Source: Liolophura sinensis
Taxonomy: Eukaryota; Mollusca; Polyplacophora; Chitonida; Chitonidae
Assembly: GCF_032854445.1 (NCBI RefSeq)
Contig: NC_088307.1
Location: 23,199,953-23,261,952 of the forward strand
DNA: 62,000 nucleotides
Reading direction: 5' to 3'
The position numbers and the translations under genes are program-made. Positions within the stretch are counted from its first letter, which is position 1, and every line of letters begins with the position of its first letter. A model generated the notes under the pieces. That model saw only the letters and a program-made list of their open reading frames with translations, searched no databases and was not told where the DNA came from. Positions 1-10,117 of this stretch are shown one piece after another.

Positions 1-261
1 CAGGTACCTTTTATGGTCCATATTTTATCAGTCTACTGATTGACTGACTGACTATTCTGACCCAAAAGCACAAACAATATATGCACAGGTACCTCCTATG
101 GTCCATATTTTATCAGTCTACTGATTGACTGACTGACTGACTATTCTGGACCCAAAAGCAAAAACAACATATGCACAGGTACCTCCTATGGTCCATATTT
201 TATCAGTCTACTGATTGACTGACTGACTGACTATTCTGACCCAAAAGCACAAACAATACAA
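1..261. repeat. minisatellite, about 85-90 bp x 3
   Basis: Three copies of a unit starting CAGGTACCT and containing GATTGACTGACTGACT begin at 1, 86 and 176. The second unit is lengthened by extra GACT steps. The array is cut by the window start. Confidence 0.9.
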
Positions 262-270
262 ACATGGATA

Positions 271-473
271 CTGTAATTCCTCAACCTTTTCACATGTTTG
301 CAGAAAGTTTATTCAAGCATATTCTTTATTCTGTGTAGACTGATAAAATTCTTCTTCTGTTAAAACCCTGAAAAGGGCAAATTCAATCAATGTGGTTTAT
401 TTCCAAAATCAAATTATCAATGTACATAAATTGCCCTGAAAGTTGCTCTTTCATATGTGACAACAAGGCTCAA
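271..473 (+). mobile_element. MITE-like interspersed repeat, copy 1
   Basis: This 200-bp stretch is alignable by eye with 4071-4281. Its left end (TAATTCCTCAACCTTTTC) is the reverse complement of the right end of the other copy, suggesting terminal inverted repeats of about 18-20 bp. Shared internal words include TTATTCAAGCATATTCT and GAAAGTTGCTCTTTCA. The superfamily is not known. Confidence 0.55.
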
Positions 474-710
474 TAAGGGGCCTGTGAATGGCGAAAAGCA
501 GGCCTAAAAATTTGCCATAGCAGCCCAACTTAAAATCAGCCTGCCAACCTCCCCCCCCCCCCCCAAAAAAAATCAACAAATATAATCACGGGCAAAGCAT
601 GAGATGTCAATGTATGGACAACTATAAGTTCTGCTTTCTAATTTATGGCGGCGTGATAAAGATACAGCTAATTTATTATTCACTGAAAACGTAAGAAACA
701 CCATTCACAG

Positions 711-827
711 ACGTTGCAAACCAAGAGAAACTTGCACTCCACCTCAGAAAGCTGGCTAATCATGTGACTACGTTGAAGCAGGATGCCAATGCGCAGTTCT
801 CTTCCCCTGCCACCAGATGTCATCACG
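711..827 (+). CDS. possible isolated exon or gene fragment
   Basis: After CATTCACAG, a 117-base stretch is open in one frame, includes VANQEKLALHLRKLANHVTT and ends just before GTATGA. The peptide is helical and Leu-rich with coding-like composition, unlike the AT-rich flanks. The pyrimidine tract is poor and no partner exon was found, so it may be a pseudogene fragment or chance. Confidence 0.28.
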
Positions 828-1813
828 GTATGATAACTCTATGCTGAATGCTACTAAAGAACAAAATTATCTTCCTTCACTTGTGCGCTCGTATTTCGGC
901 ATGTAATTCCATTTTCCTGTTTGGATTGAACATAAAAGGGTCCTTTCAATGACCAATACACATTTAAATCCATTTCGGACTAGTTATATGCAGAAAATCT
1001 GATAAAGTGATAACTTTTCTCTCTTCAAAGTCCAGATTGAATCTCAGACCACGGTCAGAAAACATGGATAACGAGACAGCTGCGCAGATGACACACGACA
1101 GCCGCAAGCCTTGACTGAAACCTTTGGAGTTGACTTTTCTCGTCTGACCGACTGGGGCGAATTGTTCTTTTAGTTTTTAATCCATGATGACTGATGAAAT
1201 CATCGATGAACTTGTTATTTAGAGCTGCATGGTCCTGTTCAATTCCATGTCTTTCGGCGCGCGGTTAAAAAATGTTAGTATACCTGACTCGCCATGACTG
1301 CAAAAAATTATCGCTACAAGCGAGAAGGAAATATTTCTGTTGATTGCAACAACATTTCGACTCAGGATTGGATTAATACTTGCAGGAGTGATAATAAAGG
1401 TCCTATTCTCTCCTGCCTTAGAGTGAATTAAAAAGCCCACTTGGTTATGGGCCGACTGGATTTTGGAATTCAATGATTAAACATTGAGGCAGGTAAACAT
1501 TAGAAAGTTGTTGAAAATACACCTCAACGTTTAATTCAACTGAACTACTAAACTGGCAGCCCATGTTTAAAAATTCCAGGTCATCTGCTTTTGTGCCTGC
1601 AAAAATTTTATGAAGTTGCACGCCAAAGGAGATTTTCTAATTTGAGCCCAGGAAAAGACTGAGGAATAAGAATAGAGCCAAATTTTCTATCAGCCATCCC
1701 TATTAAAAATCTAGGGGCATTTCAATCACTGTCCTCACCAACTGCCATTGTTTTACTGTACATGTTTTTTTCTCTCCTGATTTGTGTAAGTATAAGTATT
1801 TGTACATGCTGTT

Positions 1814-2022
1814 GAAAAGAGCCACACAAGGCCAAGTGTTTAGTGTGCTAGCACAGCACCATGAATCAGGAGCCTCTCACCACTGTGGTCGCTGTGAGTT
1901 CAAGTCTATCTCATGCTGGCTTAATTCCTCTCTAGTCCTGCCTTGGATGACAAGCAAGATTGTCATATATAAAGCGAAATATTCTTAAATACGGTGTGAA
2001 ACACCAATTGAATAAATAAATG
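1814..2022 (+). mobile_element. SINE family A copy, decayed
   Basis: The copy has a degenerate head, the B-box-like GTGAGTTCAAGTC, and a tail (GAAATATTCTTAAATACGGT then CACCAATTGAATAAATAAAT). The middle is heavily altered. Confidence 0.7.
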
Positions 2023-2114
2023 TAGAGCTGCAATTGTCGGACAAATTTTATCAGTCCTAGTCAGGGATGAAAGCATTCTCACAGTCAGTAGACTGAGGTG
2101 TTCAGTGTAATCCT

Positions 2115-2275
2115 TGCAAAAATTGCGACAGTTTTATGCTTGTAACAATTGCAACAGTTTAATGCTTGTAACAATTGCAACAGTTTAATGGTTGTGACAA
2201 TTGCAACAGTTTAATGCTTGTGATGGTTGTAACAAACGGAACAGCTTAATGGTTGTAACAATCTCACAAGGACAT
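2115..2275. repeat. minisatellite, about 27-bp unit
   Basis: Repeats of GTAACAATTGCAACAGTTTA followed by ATGCTT occur about five to six times, the last ones diverged. Confidence 0.85.
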
Positions 2276-2817
2276 GAGAATTAGTCTAAAATTCCACATC
2301 AGAAATCTAAAAAATATAACATACCTGATCATACATGTAATACCTAGATTATTGAAAGGATAATGTTCACAATCATAAAATCATACTGTATGCAGTGTTA
2401 CTATGGCTAACTTACTGAGAAATTCATACAGTTTGAGTAAGCTGCAATGGTCAGTCGTTAGTTGCTTGTAACACTACCTCAATATCACCAATAAAATCAA
2501 TCTATTTCTACGGTACACTGTCTCTTACTGATCCTTACGTTCACTATGTTAATTGACCTAAAGTCACACCAACTAAAGTCCATTTAGAGGCAAGTAAATC
2601 TCACAAAACAGAGAGACAGGTCTATTGATTTTTAGAAATGTGTTCTGATGTGTGCTTGGAGGGTACATGTAGAGTCACATCTACAAAGGGTAATTGTAAG
2701 TTTCAGCACCAAAAGGAATGTATGCAGTTTGAAATTATGACATTTATTTTTGCCTCCTAATAATGCACTTCACGGGGGTGAAATTTTAGGTCATTTACAT
2801 GCATCATATTCAAATAT

Positions 2818-2993
2818 CAAGTCCAGCTCATGCTGGCTTCCTCTACGGCCCTAAGTGGGAAGGTCTACCAGCAACCTGCCGATGGTTGTGGGTTTCCCCT
2901 GGGCTCTGCTCAGTTTCTTCCCACCATAATGCTGGCCGCCGTCGTATAAGTGAAATATTCTTGAGCACAGCGTAAATAAATAAATAAATGACA
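2818..2993 (+). mobile_element. SINE family A copy, 5' truncated
   Basis: It starts within the B box (CAAGTCCAGCTCATGCTGG) and runs through the conserved core (GTGGGTTTCCCCTGGGCTCT-like) to the CGTATAAGTGAAATATTCTT tail and an AAATAAATAAAT end. Confidence 0.88.
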
Positions 2994-3401
2994 CTCTGGA
3001 TTTTGATCAGTTTTGATCAGCAAACACTATATTGCTGATGGAAGGTGTGAGAATGAATAATTTCTATCATATCCTATTTAGCTTCAGGTAACAGATGGCA
3101 TGCTGTAATAACATTCAAAATGTCTTCATACAACATTTCTGGCTACTCGCAGCAACCTACTTCGTTCCTCTTAACGGCAAGGAAAACACTATACATGACG
3201 TATACAAGAGATGAAAGATCTTAAATATCGTTCATGAAAATAGTTAGACATAAAGTCTGTAGCTAAACGCATTTGAAACTTTGGATTCTACAATGATCTT
3301 TTCTAACCGTACTGCAACCAGCAACAAGAGGTTTTAGCATGTACATGTAACACATAGATTTCTAGATTTCATCATTCAAAATTCACAAAGATCTTCACTA
3401 T

Positions 3402-3463
3402 GAGAGGCTCCTGGGTCATTGTTCTGTGCTGGCACTCTAACTACCTCGCATCCGGAGGGCCCC
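3402..3463 (-). mobile_element. SINE family A head fragment
   Basis: The stretch GAGGCTCCTGGGTCATTGT and the following bases match the reverse of the family A 5' region only. Confidence 0.5.
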
Positions 3464-3475
3464 TCTAATTATTTA

Positions 3476-3736
3476 TTTTTTATTTATTTATTTTGATTCG
3501 TGTTTTACCCCGCACTCAAGAATATTTCACTTATACGACGGGGGCCAGCATTTTGGTGGAGGGAAACCGGGCACAGCCCGGAGTAAACCCATGACCATCT
3601 GCAGGTTGCTGACAGACCTTCCCACGTACAGCCAGAGAGGAAGCCAGCATGAGCTGGACTTGAACTCACAGTGACCGCATTGGTGAGAGGCTCCTGGGTC
3701 ATCAGCGTCCTAACCAACTGAGCCACGGAGCCCCCC
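3476..3736 (-). mobile_element. SINE family A copy, near full length
   Basis: On the minus strand the element has a tRNA-like head (TGGCTCAGTTGGTTAGGACG, A box; GTGAGTTCAAGTCCAGCTC, B box), the conserved core and the AAATAAATAAATA tail. Pol III promoter boxes and the tRNA-like head identify it as a tRNA-derived SINE. The core resembles the widely conserved Nin-DC SINE domain (from memory). Confidence 0.92.
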
Positions 3737-4070
3737 ACCCCCCCCCCCACCCTCTAATTAGGGCTTAAGGGTAATCAAATAGGTTGGAATCACCAACACC
3801 AAATTGGCTTGAGCTTTCATCTCAAACTGCCATTGTTTGTGACCAATTTGAAGAACCCTTCAAGGAACAATTATTGTAAATACAACTGACAATGTAAATG
3901 TCTAATTGCCATTTTGTAAACCATAAAATCAAGTTACCTGATGACTTTATAAATAATATCTAGCAATTTAAAATTGTAGCAACATGAATAGCATATAAAC
4001 TCATGCACTGAGACAATGCTCATACTATATTTAAACGAACAGGGTTCCTACGTTGAAAAACACAGTCATT

Positions 4071-4281
4071 CTTCAATCTTTTTCGCATGTTTTCAAGATG
4101 TTTATTTAAGCATATTCTGAAGGCATTATTCAGTGGAGACCAATAAAATTACACTTCTTGTTAAGCCCTGACAATGACCAATCCAACCCATGTAGTTTTG
4201 TCTCCAAAATCAAACGAAAAATGCGTATTAAATGCACTGAAAGTTGCTCTTTCACCTGCGAAAAGGTTGAGGAATTAGGGT
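4071..4281 (+). mobile_element. MITE-like interspersed repeat, copy 2
   Basis: This is the second diverged copy of the element at 271-473, in the same orientation. Its right end GAAAAGGTTGAGGAATTA is inverted relative to the left end of copy 1. Confidence 0.55.
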
Positions 4282-4359
4282 ATGTCTATAAATACTGGTA
4301 ACATACAAACATGTACAATGTACATACATGCAGGTAAAACCCTGTAGTTGTCTTGGTTC

Positions 4360-4411
4360 TATTTATTTATTTATTTCATTGGCGTTTTACGCCATACTCA
4401 AGAATATTGTC
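4360..4411 (-). mobile_element. SINE family A tail fragment
   Basis: Only the reverse of the 3' end is present (TTTACGCCATACTCAAGAAT next to TATTTATTTATTT). Confidence 0.75.
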
Positions 4412-4896
4412 TTGATTGTAAAACAACTATGAATATAATGTGGTATTTAATGTAATTGTACTAAATCACCGCAGGAAAAGAAGCGTTTATAGAGACAAAT
4501 AAAGGTCATAAAATAATACATGTACTTTTGGTGCAGAGTCTCATATTTTTCTGGGAAGATATCATCCTATCCTCCACATACAGAATTTGATTTACTAATA
4601 CAGACACATTAGAAAATCCTTAAAAACTTGTTGGGTGTAAACTGTAAAGTACAAGATAGGGTACTGTAGGACAGAAGGAATTCTTTATCTTTTATTCTGG
4701 CTAATTAGAAGAATGAGTACAGTGATAAAAATTCTGAGCTCTTTAGAATGATAAAATTTAAGGTCAACCAAGGGCATAAAATGTAATGGAATCTATTTCG
4801 AATCATTGGAAGATGACAAGAAAGTGGATACATCATAACATATGTCTGTTTGAGATTATAAATATATCTGTGTGATTCAAAGTTATCCTTGAGAGA

Positions 4897-4962
4897 GAAT
4901 AAATGAATGAATGAATGACTTTGGCTTAATGTTACATTGACAATATCTCAGCCATATCGTGG
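4897..4962 (-). mobile_element. SINE family C tail fragment
   Basis: The minus strand reads CACGATATGGCTGAGATATT, then an ACATTAAGCC-like run and CATTCATTCATT. This is the 3' end of a third mollusc-type SINE whose tail also seeds the minisatellite at 32340-32880. Confidence 0.6.
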
Positions 4963-5192
4963 TGATATATTTGTGATGACCTGGGCTCAATGTGAGGTCG
5001 TCATTTTTATTTTGAGCTCTTTAAATGAGAGGATGGCCAAATACTGTGACCCCTGAAGTAAATGCTCTTTCTGGAAGGGTTGGTCAGATTACTCCAAAAC
5101 AAACACACCCTTAATGTTTGTCTTAAAATTTAACTATATCATGAACAAGGCAAACCAGGAAGCATTTAATAGGAAGATGCAAAACAACTCAC

Positions 5193-5251
5193 CTGATGAA
5201 ATCTGTAGTCATGGATCTCTGTACACTGTACACACTAGGCACAATGAAGTC
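5193..5251 (-). CDS. possible internal exon of a minus-strand gene
   Basis: The minus strand shows a good acceptor (TTGTTTCAG), 59 bases open in only one frame (DFIVPSVYSVQRSMTTDFIR), and a GTGAGT donor. The strong paired splice signals and balanced composition in an AT-rich region support an exon. The product is not recognised. It could be part of the same divergent gene as 8930-8976 or a chance structure. Confidence 0.4.
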
Positions 5252-6137
5252 CTGAAACAAGGAGATAAATTTTAGTACAGCAATCAACCACTGTCCAAAT
5301 CTTCTGGGAATTTTAAGCTATATATGCAGGTATCAGGTGTACCAGGTAAAAATGAATACATCAATGAGTTTTCTACACCTTGATTTTCACATCCAACACG
5401 CACGAAGGCAAGGTTTACAAATATATGAGCGCAAATGTATACAGACTGAACTCTGTGCACTTATAATGCAGTTTGATGTATTTTAACATGAATTCAGCTG
5501 TACCTTTTCAAAGCAGCTTTGCACTCACCCAATTCACTTCAGGAACTGACAGCATTCTATAAAGTGAGGTCAATGATGTACGAGGAACGGCTTTAGGTGG
5601 GTATAATCACCTGCTAACGAGCTCACACCGTCTGCCACGGGCAGGTGAGTACTATTGATGTTAAGACACTACCGGGGTCATTTCAGCGTATGTACCTGTG
5701 ACAGCCATGCTATGAAATCTTAATACACATATGTGAGAGGCTTAGACTAATCCCTTAACACCTTCTCTATGCAGGTATGTCAGTTTCTACGATAGAAGAC
5801 ACCATAACATAATTACACATGTATATAAAATATCTGTTTTTCCCATGTGGCGTGTAAATTTACTCGCACGTCATCAAAGGAATTGTCACCTTACCTGGAT
5901 TAACACGAAAATAAGAATACACTTTCATTTTTTTCCCTTACATGTCTGATCAATAAAAATACAAAAACATTTCCTCTTGAACACACCCATGTAACTGTCT
6001 GTTACAGATATGTCAAGTGTGAACCAGTACAAAGTGTGACAAACTATAAAACATGAGAACATACAGGTACATGTAAAGCTGTAATGACACGTGTCATCAA
6101 TTTTGTAACTAACTGATCTCCCTTGGAAAATGAAGTA

Positions 6138-6155
6138 TTATTATTATTATTATTC
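6138..6155. repeat. (ATT)n microsatellite
   Basis: About six perfect ATT units. Confidence 0.9.
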
Positions 6156-6692
6156 TCATGGCTCAAAAATCTTTTGCATTTATTCCAGTCTTCTTAATAG
6201 CTGATTTATGTCCATTATGTCTACATTGTTATTATTCTCAATATTTTACTATGGATTAAAAGGCCAACATTTATAAACATAATTTATACAGTGCAAACTA
6301 TTAACTTCATGTTTAGAGATGTACACATCTCACATTTGCCAATCCTATTAAACCCTCTCTGTGTTGGGTGCCCAAAAGACTAATACTGTATCAGTTACAC
6401 GTAACAAGTGAACTTAAGAAATACATGGTGGTTTACCAGTAAAAACTTAGGTTTTGATTGAATTTCTACATTCACAGATGTAAAAACTCTCAGAAAGCAA
6501 CATTTTAAGTTGTATTCCTTTCAGAGCCTTCATGTTTTTTTCTTCCAGATACATGTATGGCTTGGCAGGGTCATTCAGAATAGAACCAACCATGCATTCT
6601 AGTGTCACTTTAAATTCGATAATTTAACTGATTAAGGTTTTATGCCATTATATACATGTACTCAAAATACTTCCAGATCTGCAAATTGCCAG

Positions 6693-6760
6693 GGTGGAGG
6701 GGAAGGGGAAGGGGAAGAGGAGGAAAGGGGAAGAGGAGGGGAGGGGAAGGGAGGACAAGA
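6693..6760. repeat. polypurine tract
   Basis: Almost uninterrupted G/A sequence built from GGGGAA and GAGGA steps. It produces long spurious Glu/Gly-rich reading frames. Confidence 0.9.
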
Positions 6761-6762
6761 AT

Positions 6763-6967
6763 CATTTATTTACTTATTTAATGAGTGTTTCATGCCATAC
6801 TCAAGAATATTTCACTTATACGATGGCAGCCAGCATTACAGTGGGAGGAAACCGGGCTCTGCCTGGGGGAAACCCCTGACCATCTGCAGGTTGCTTTGCT
6901 GGCAGACAGCTAGAGAGGAAGCCTGCATAAGGTGGATTTGAACTCACAGCTACCGCATTGGTGGAGA
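6763..6967 (-). mobile_element. SINE family A copy, 5' truncated
   Basis: The reverse of the tail, core and B-box region is present with moderate divergence. The tRNA head beyond the B box is missing. Confidence 0.85.
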
Positions 6968-7289
6968 CGAGGCTTAAAACAGGCAAAATTTAATACTGTT
7001 TAAACGCAAATCATGCATTGGCTGATTTTCTCCTACAGCCTGGTCATACTGGATTGAATATCTGGCAGCATCTCTTCCTACTGAATGATTCTGTCCAATG
7101 GACGTTAATTTAAAAAAAACTCTGCTACATCTACATCTATATAAGGAGTACATATTTAATAACTACTTAATTAAATGAAAATGTTTTGGCCCAAATAAAT
7201 CCTCTGACTGGGTGCCCAAATTAAAAGACTGCATTTGACCCTAAATGTCATGGCCTGGTTGGTGAAGAGCCTAGATTTTTGATGATATA

Positions 7290-7376
7290 GTTTTGGCACG
7301 ACCCAACCCGTATTTGATCCTGAGCTCTCCCGACTTCGAGGCAGAAGCTCTAACCATTAGGCCACTGAAGCAGTTC
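7290..7376 (-). mobile_element. tRNA-like SINE head
   Basis: On the minus strand TGGCCTAATGGTTAGAGCTT resembles an A box and CTCAGGATCAAATACGGG a degenerate B box. The spacing resembles a tRNA, but paired stems are not evident, so a SINE head is more likely than a functional tRNA gene. Confidence 0.45.
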
Positions 7377-7902
7377 AGCTGGTATATACGTGATTGTTTA
7401 GAAAACTGATTAGCATTGCACACAAAGATTTCTACTTATAGCCTGTTAAAACAGAAAGAGGAAGAGAAGGAGGAGTCTGACAGAGGTATAGTATATCCCA
7501 GACAGAACTATTTAGTATTACAGTGAAAACATCTGCAGACTAAAATCAGTTCACAGCAGTAGGCATATTCCGTTTTTTTTTTTTAAGTTTTTCTATGGTA
7601 TAGATATTGGATATTAAATTCCATAAATTATCATTCCATAAAGGCTTATTCACTTGTGAATTTTCAATGCATTGTCAAAACTTCGCACTCATCTCAACAA
7701 ATTTCACTAGAACATAACAAAGAGCTATATAATTGAAATCTGCAATTGCTATTGATGACATACATGTAGATCTGGTGTACACATCTATGACTATAGGATA
7801 TCACAGCAGTGATACAATCTGACAATGGAACATGTTACAAACTCCGTTCTGATAAGGCCTGGCTTTAATAATCACTATACCAAGTGGAATACATGTACAT
7901 GT

Positions 7903-8050
7903 GGGATGTTGTGCGTGTAGTCGAGCTGAGGGGCAAGGGCCACAGCCGACACCTGTTCTGGACTGCTGATGTTTACAAAGACCACATCAGACTCGGCCTG
8001 AACATTCACGCTAACACAGAGTTTACCAGTTGTTGCTGCCACAAGTCCTT
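7903..8050 (+). other. unassigned coding-like stretch
   Basis: About 150 bases of higher GC content than the flanks are open on the + strand and include GKGHSRHLFWTADVYKDHIR. I do not recognise the peptide and see no convincing splice sites at both ends. It may be a gene or transposon fragment. Confidence 0.2.
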
Positions 8051-8929
8051 ATATCAAATTAGTAAATCTTTAAATATGTCAGGCTATAACCTATTCCCTA
8101 GGCCTTAACTAATGGTGAAGGTTGGAAATGCCATCCTGCCCAACCCTACCTCATCTATGGCTATGCTAAATCGACTCTAATAAAATACTGCTGCTAATTT
8201 AGACACACAGACCAAACAGTTTCTTTTACGGAACAAATATGCACGGACTGGACATATAAATGTGTTAGATATCATCTGACATTAGAAGAAATGTGTGTCA
8301 AAATTAGCAGCAGAAGGCTTCATTTTGAGTCCATTCAGCTTATCTGTACTTGAGGTGGAGTTGGAGTTGGGTAGGCCGGTGTTTCCAGCCAATACTTTTT
8401 ATGAAATCTTGGGTAAAGAATATAGCATGGCGATCTACACGTACCAGTTTGATACAAGAGCCTGTGGTTGCTACTCTGCTGATACAGTCTGGAGCTACCT
8501 ACGTACATTTTCCTTTTCATGTTTATATGAACAATGACCTGTTCAAACCGCAAAATGACAATCTCAACAATCTTCTTTAATTCAGATGACAGATGCATAC
8601 ACTAGTGGTACTGTATTAAAATGCGAGAACTGAAATGATCTGAACGATGATGACCTCAAAGGAGCTCGTATCTACTCGCTGGCCCCTTAGGTCTCTTAAC
8701 ACGTCAAATAATTTGTGCTGAGTGACCAGATTGGATTTGGAGAATGATCTGAGCGTGTGGATGACATCGGTAGGATATCGCACAGTATAACCTTTCCTCA
8801 CAATACACGACCTTCCATTGACAAAAACACTTAGATGCCGTTAAACAAGGTGACAAGATACTTTAAATGTGATTCATGAAATTTATTTTTCTGATAAACA
8901 AACACGGTGAAAATGAAATAACCACTTAC

Positions 8930-8976
8930 CGCTTCTTTCCTTCCCGGATCGAATCGCTATTTCCTGCCACTGACAT
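8930..8976 (-). CDS. possible first coding exon of a divergent gene
   Basis: On the minus strand an ATG at 8976 opens MSVAGNSDSIREGKKR, followed by a strong CG|GTAAGT donor. The stretch is richer in CpG than its surroundings and lies about 1.1 kb upstream of the FKBP15 start, in the opposite direction. The product is not recognised. The exon ends in phase 2, which does not join directly to the open frame of 5193-5251, so another exon would have to lie between if they are one gene. Confidence 0.4.
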
Positions 8977-10064
8977 GTGACAGCTACGAAAAGTAGGATC
9001 AGTGAAAAAAAACTTCAAGATGAATTGAATAATGAAAACGGACTTGAATATGTCTGCTGAATAAATTTACTGGTTCGTTAAAATGCAAATAAAACAAGAC
9101 CTTAAATTTATGACATCTGGTCCATTTCAGCCGTATTTATTGTCGGTGAAACCATAAATACTGATTTAATGTCAGGAACAAGCAATGATATATGGTACTA
9201 GGTTAATGGTACTTTGGTCTGTGAGTCTGCATGGTGCGAATAAAGTGATAATTTTACCCGAGGGAAAAATGCCAATATTTTTCTAAGTACTGTAATTGAA
9301 AATGTAATTATTTTTGTGATGAAAGAGAGTAAAGAAAATCATGGATCTTCAGGTGTATGCTGCGGTTTTACACCCAGGCCAACTTTTGCAAATTATTAGA
9401 AAGTTGATACGAATGGAATATGATATGTAAATGCTGTGTGGAATAAATTGTCTTAATTTTGATCAACCAGAAAATGTGTGAAATGCGATTTGGATAGTTG
9501 GCAAGACAGGGATACGACAAAAATAAAAAGCTGTTCAACGTGAAAAGTTTTCAGTACTATAACCGGAAATATTACTATGAAAAAGAAACCTTCATCTTGC
9601 AAACATGCTTGAAATTATACAGTTCTTGTTTTTTTGTTTTGAGGTGAACATGGGCAACTTTTTCCATACCTTTGTTTTTTATTGTAAAGAAAATATAATA
9701 AAACAACCTTAAATCCTAAAAAGGAAGCAAAGCCACTCAATAATGTACAAAAAAAAGTCCTTGCTTCCGGAATAATAATATTGTGTGGTGAAGATTTTGA
9801 AAAAAAAAGCCGTAAACCAACATCTTACGAATTCTTATTCAAATTTCAACCAAAAAATCTAAATGTTTATTTTCAGGAAATCTTTCTTGATTTTGATTTT
9901 GCCTCTTGAATCAAAAAAGATAATTACAATCACATGTAAACACGCTACATTGACAGATACGAAACTCTCTCTACCGCTAGCTCTGCGTGTACATCTTGTG
10001 ACTTACTTCATGTGGTTTCGCCTAACACATGATATAGGCGAAAGTTCTTGTTTTCAAAAGAAAA
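8977..10064. promoter_or_regulatory. presumed FKBP15 upstream/promoter region
   Basis: This is the interval between the FKBP15 start codon and the possible divergent first exon. It is AT-rich with no repeats recognised. It must hold the FKBP15 promoter and 5' UTR unless a non-coding exon lies farther upstream. No TATA box or other element is claimed. Confidence 0.35.
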
Positions 10065-10117
10065 ATGTTTTTTAATGCAGACGATGATGAGGGAGATTTC
10101 CTGTCTCCGTCGAGCGG
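10065..10117 (+). CDS. FKBP15: FKBP15 exon 1 (start codon exon)
   Basis: The reading begins [17 protein letters not shown] and ends with two bases of a Gly codon before a GTATGT donor. The DFLSPS motif after an acidic run is the conserved N-terminus of FKBP15. Residues 1-17 are encoded. The 5' UTR limit cannot be set from sequence alone. Confidence 0.88.

Noticed and set aside
1219-1473. 84-codon minus-strand reading frame
   Set aside because: No motif, no splice context and no recognisable homology; the + strand reading here (NYRYKREGNISVDC) is equally open over a similar length, so openness is not informative.
7290-7376. Functional tRNA gene on the minus strand
   Set aside because: A- and B-box-like words are present but the cloverleaf stems do not pair well by eye; a SINE head is more likely.
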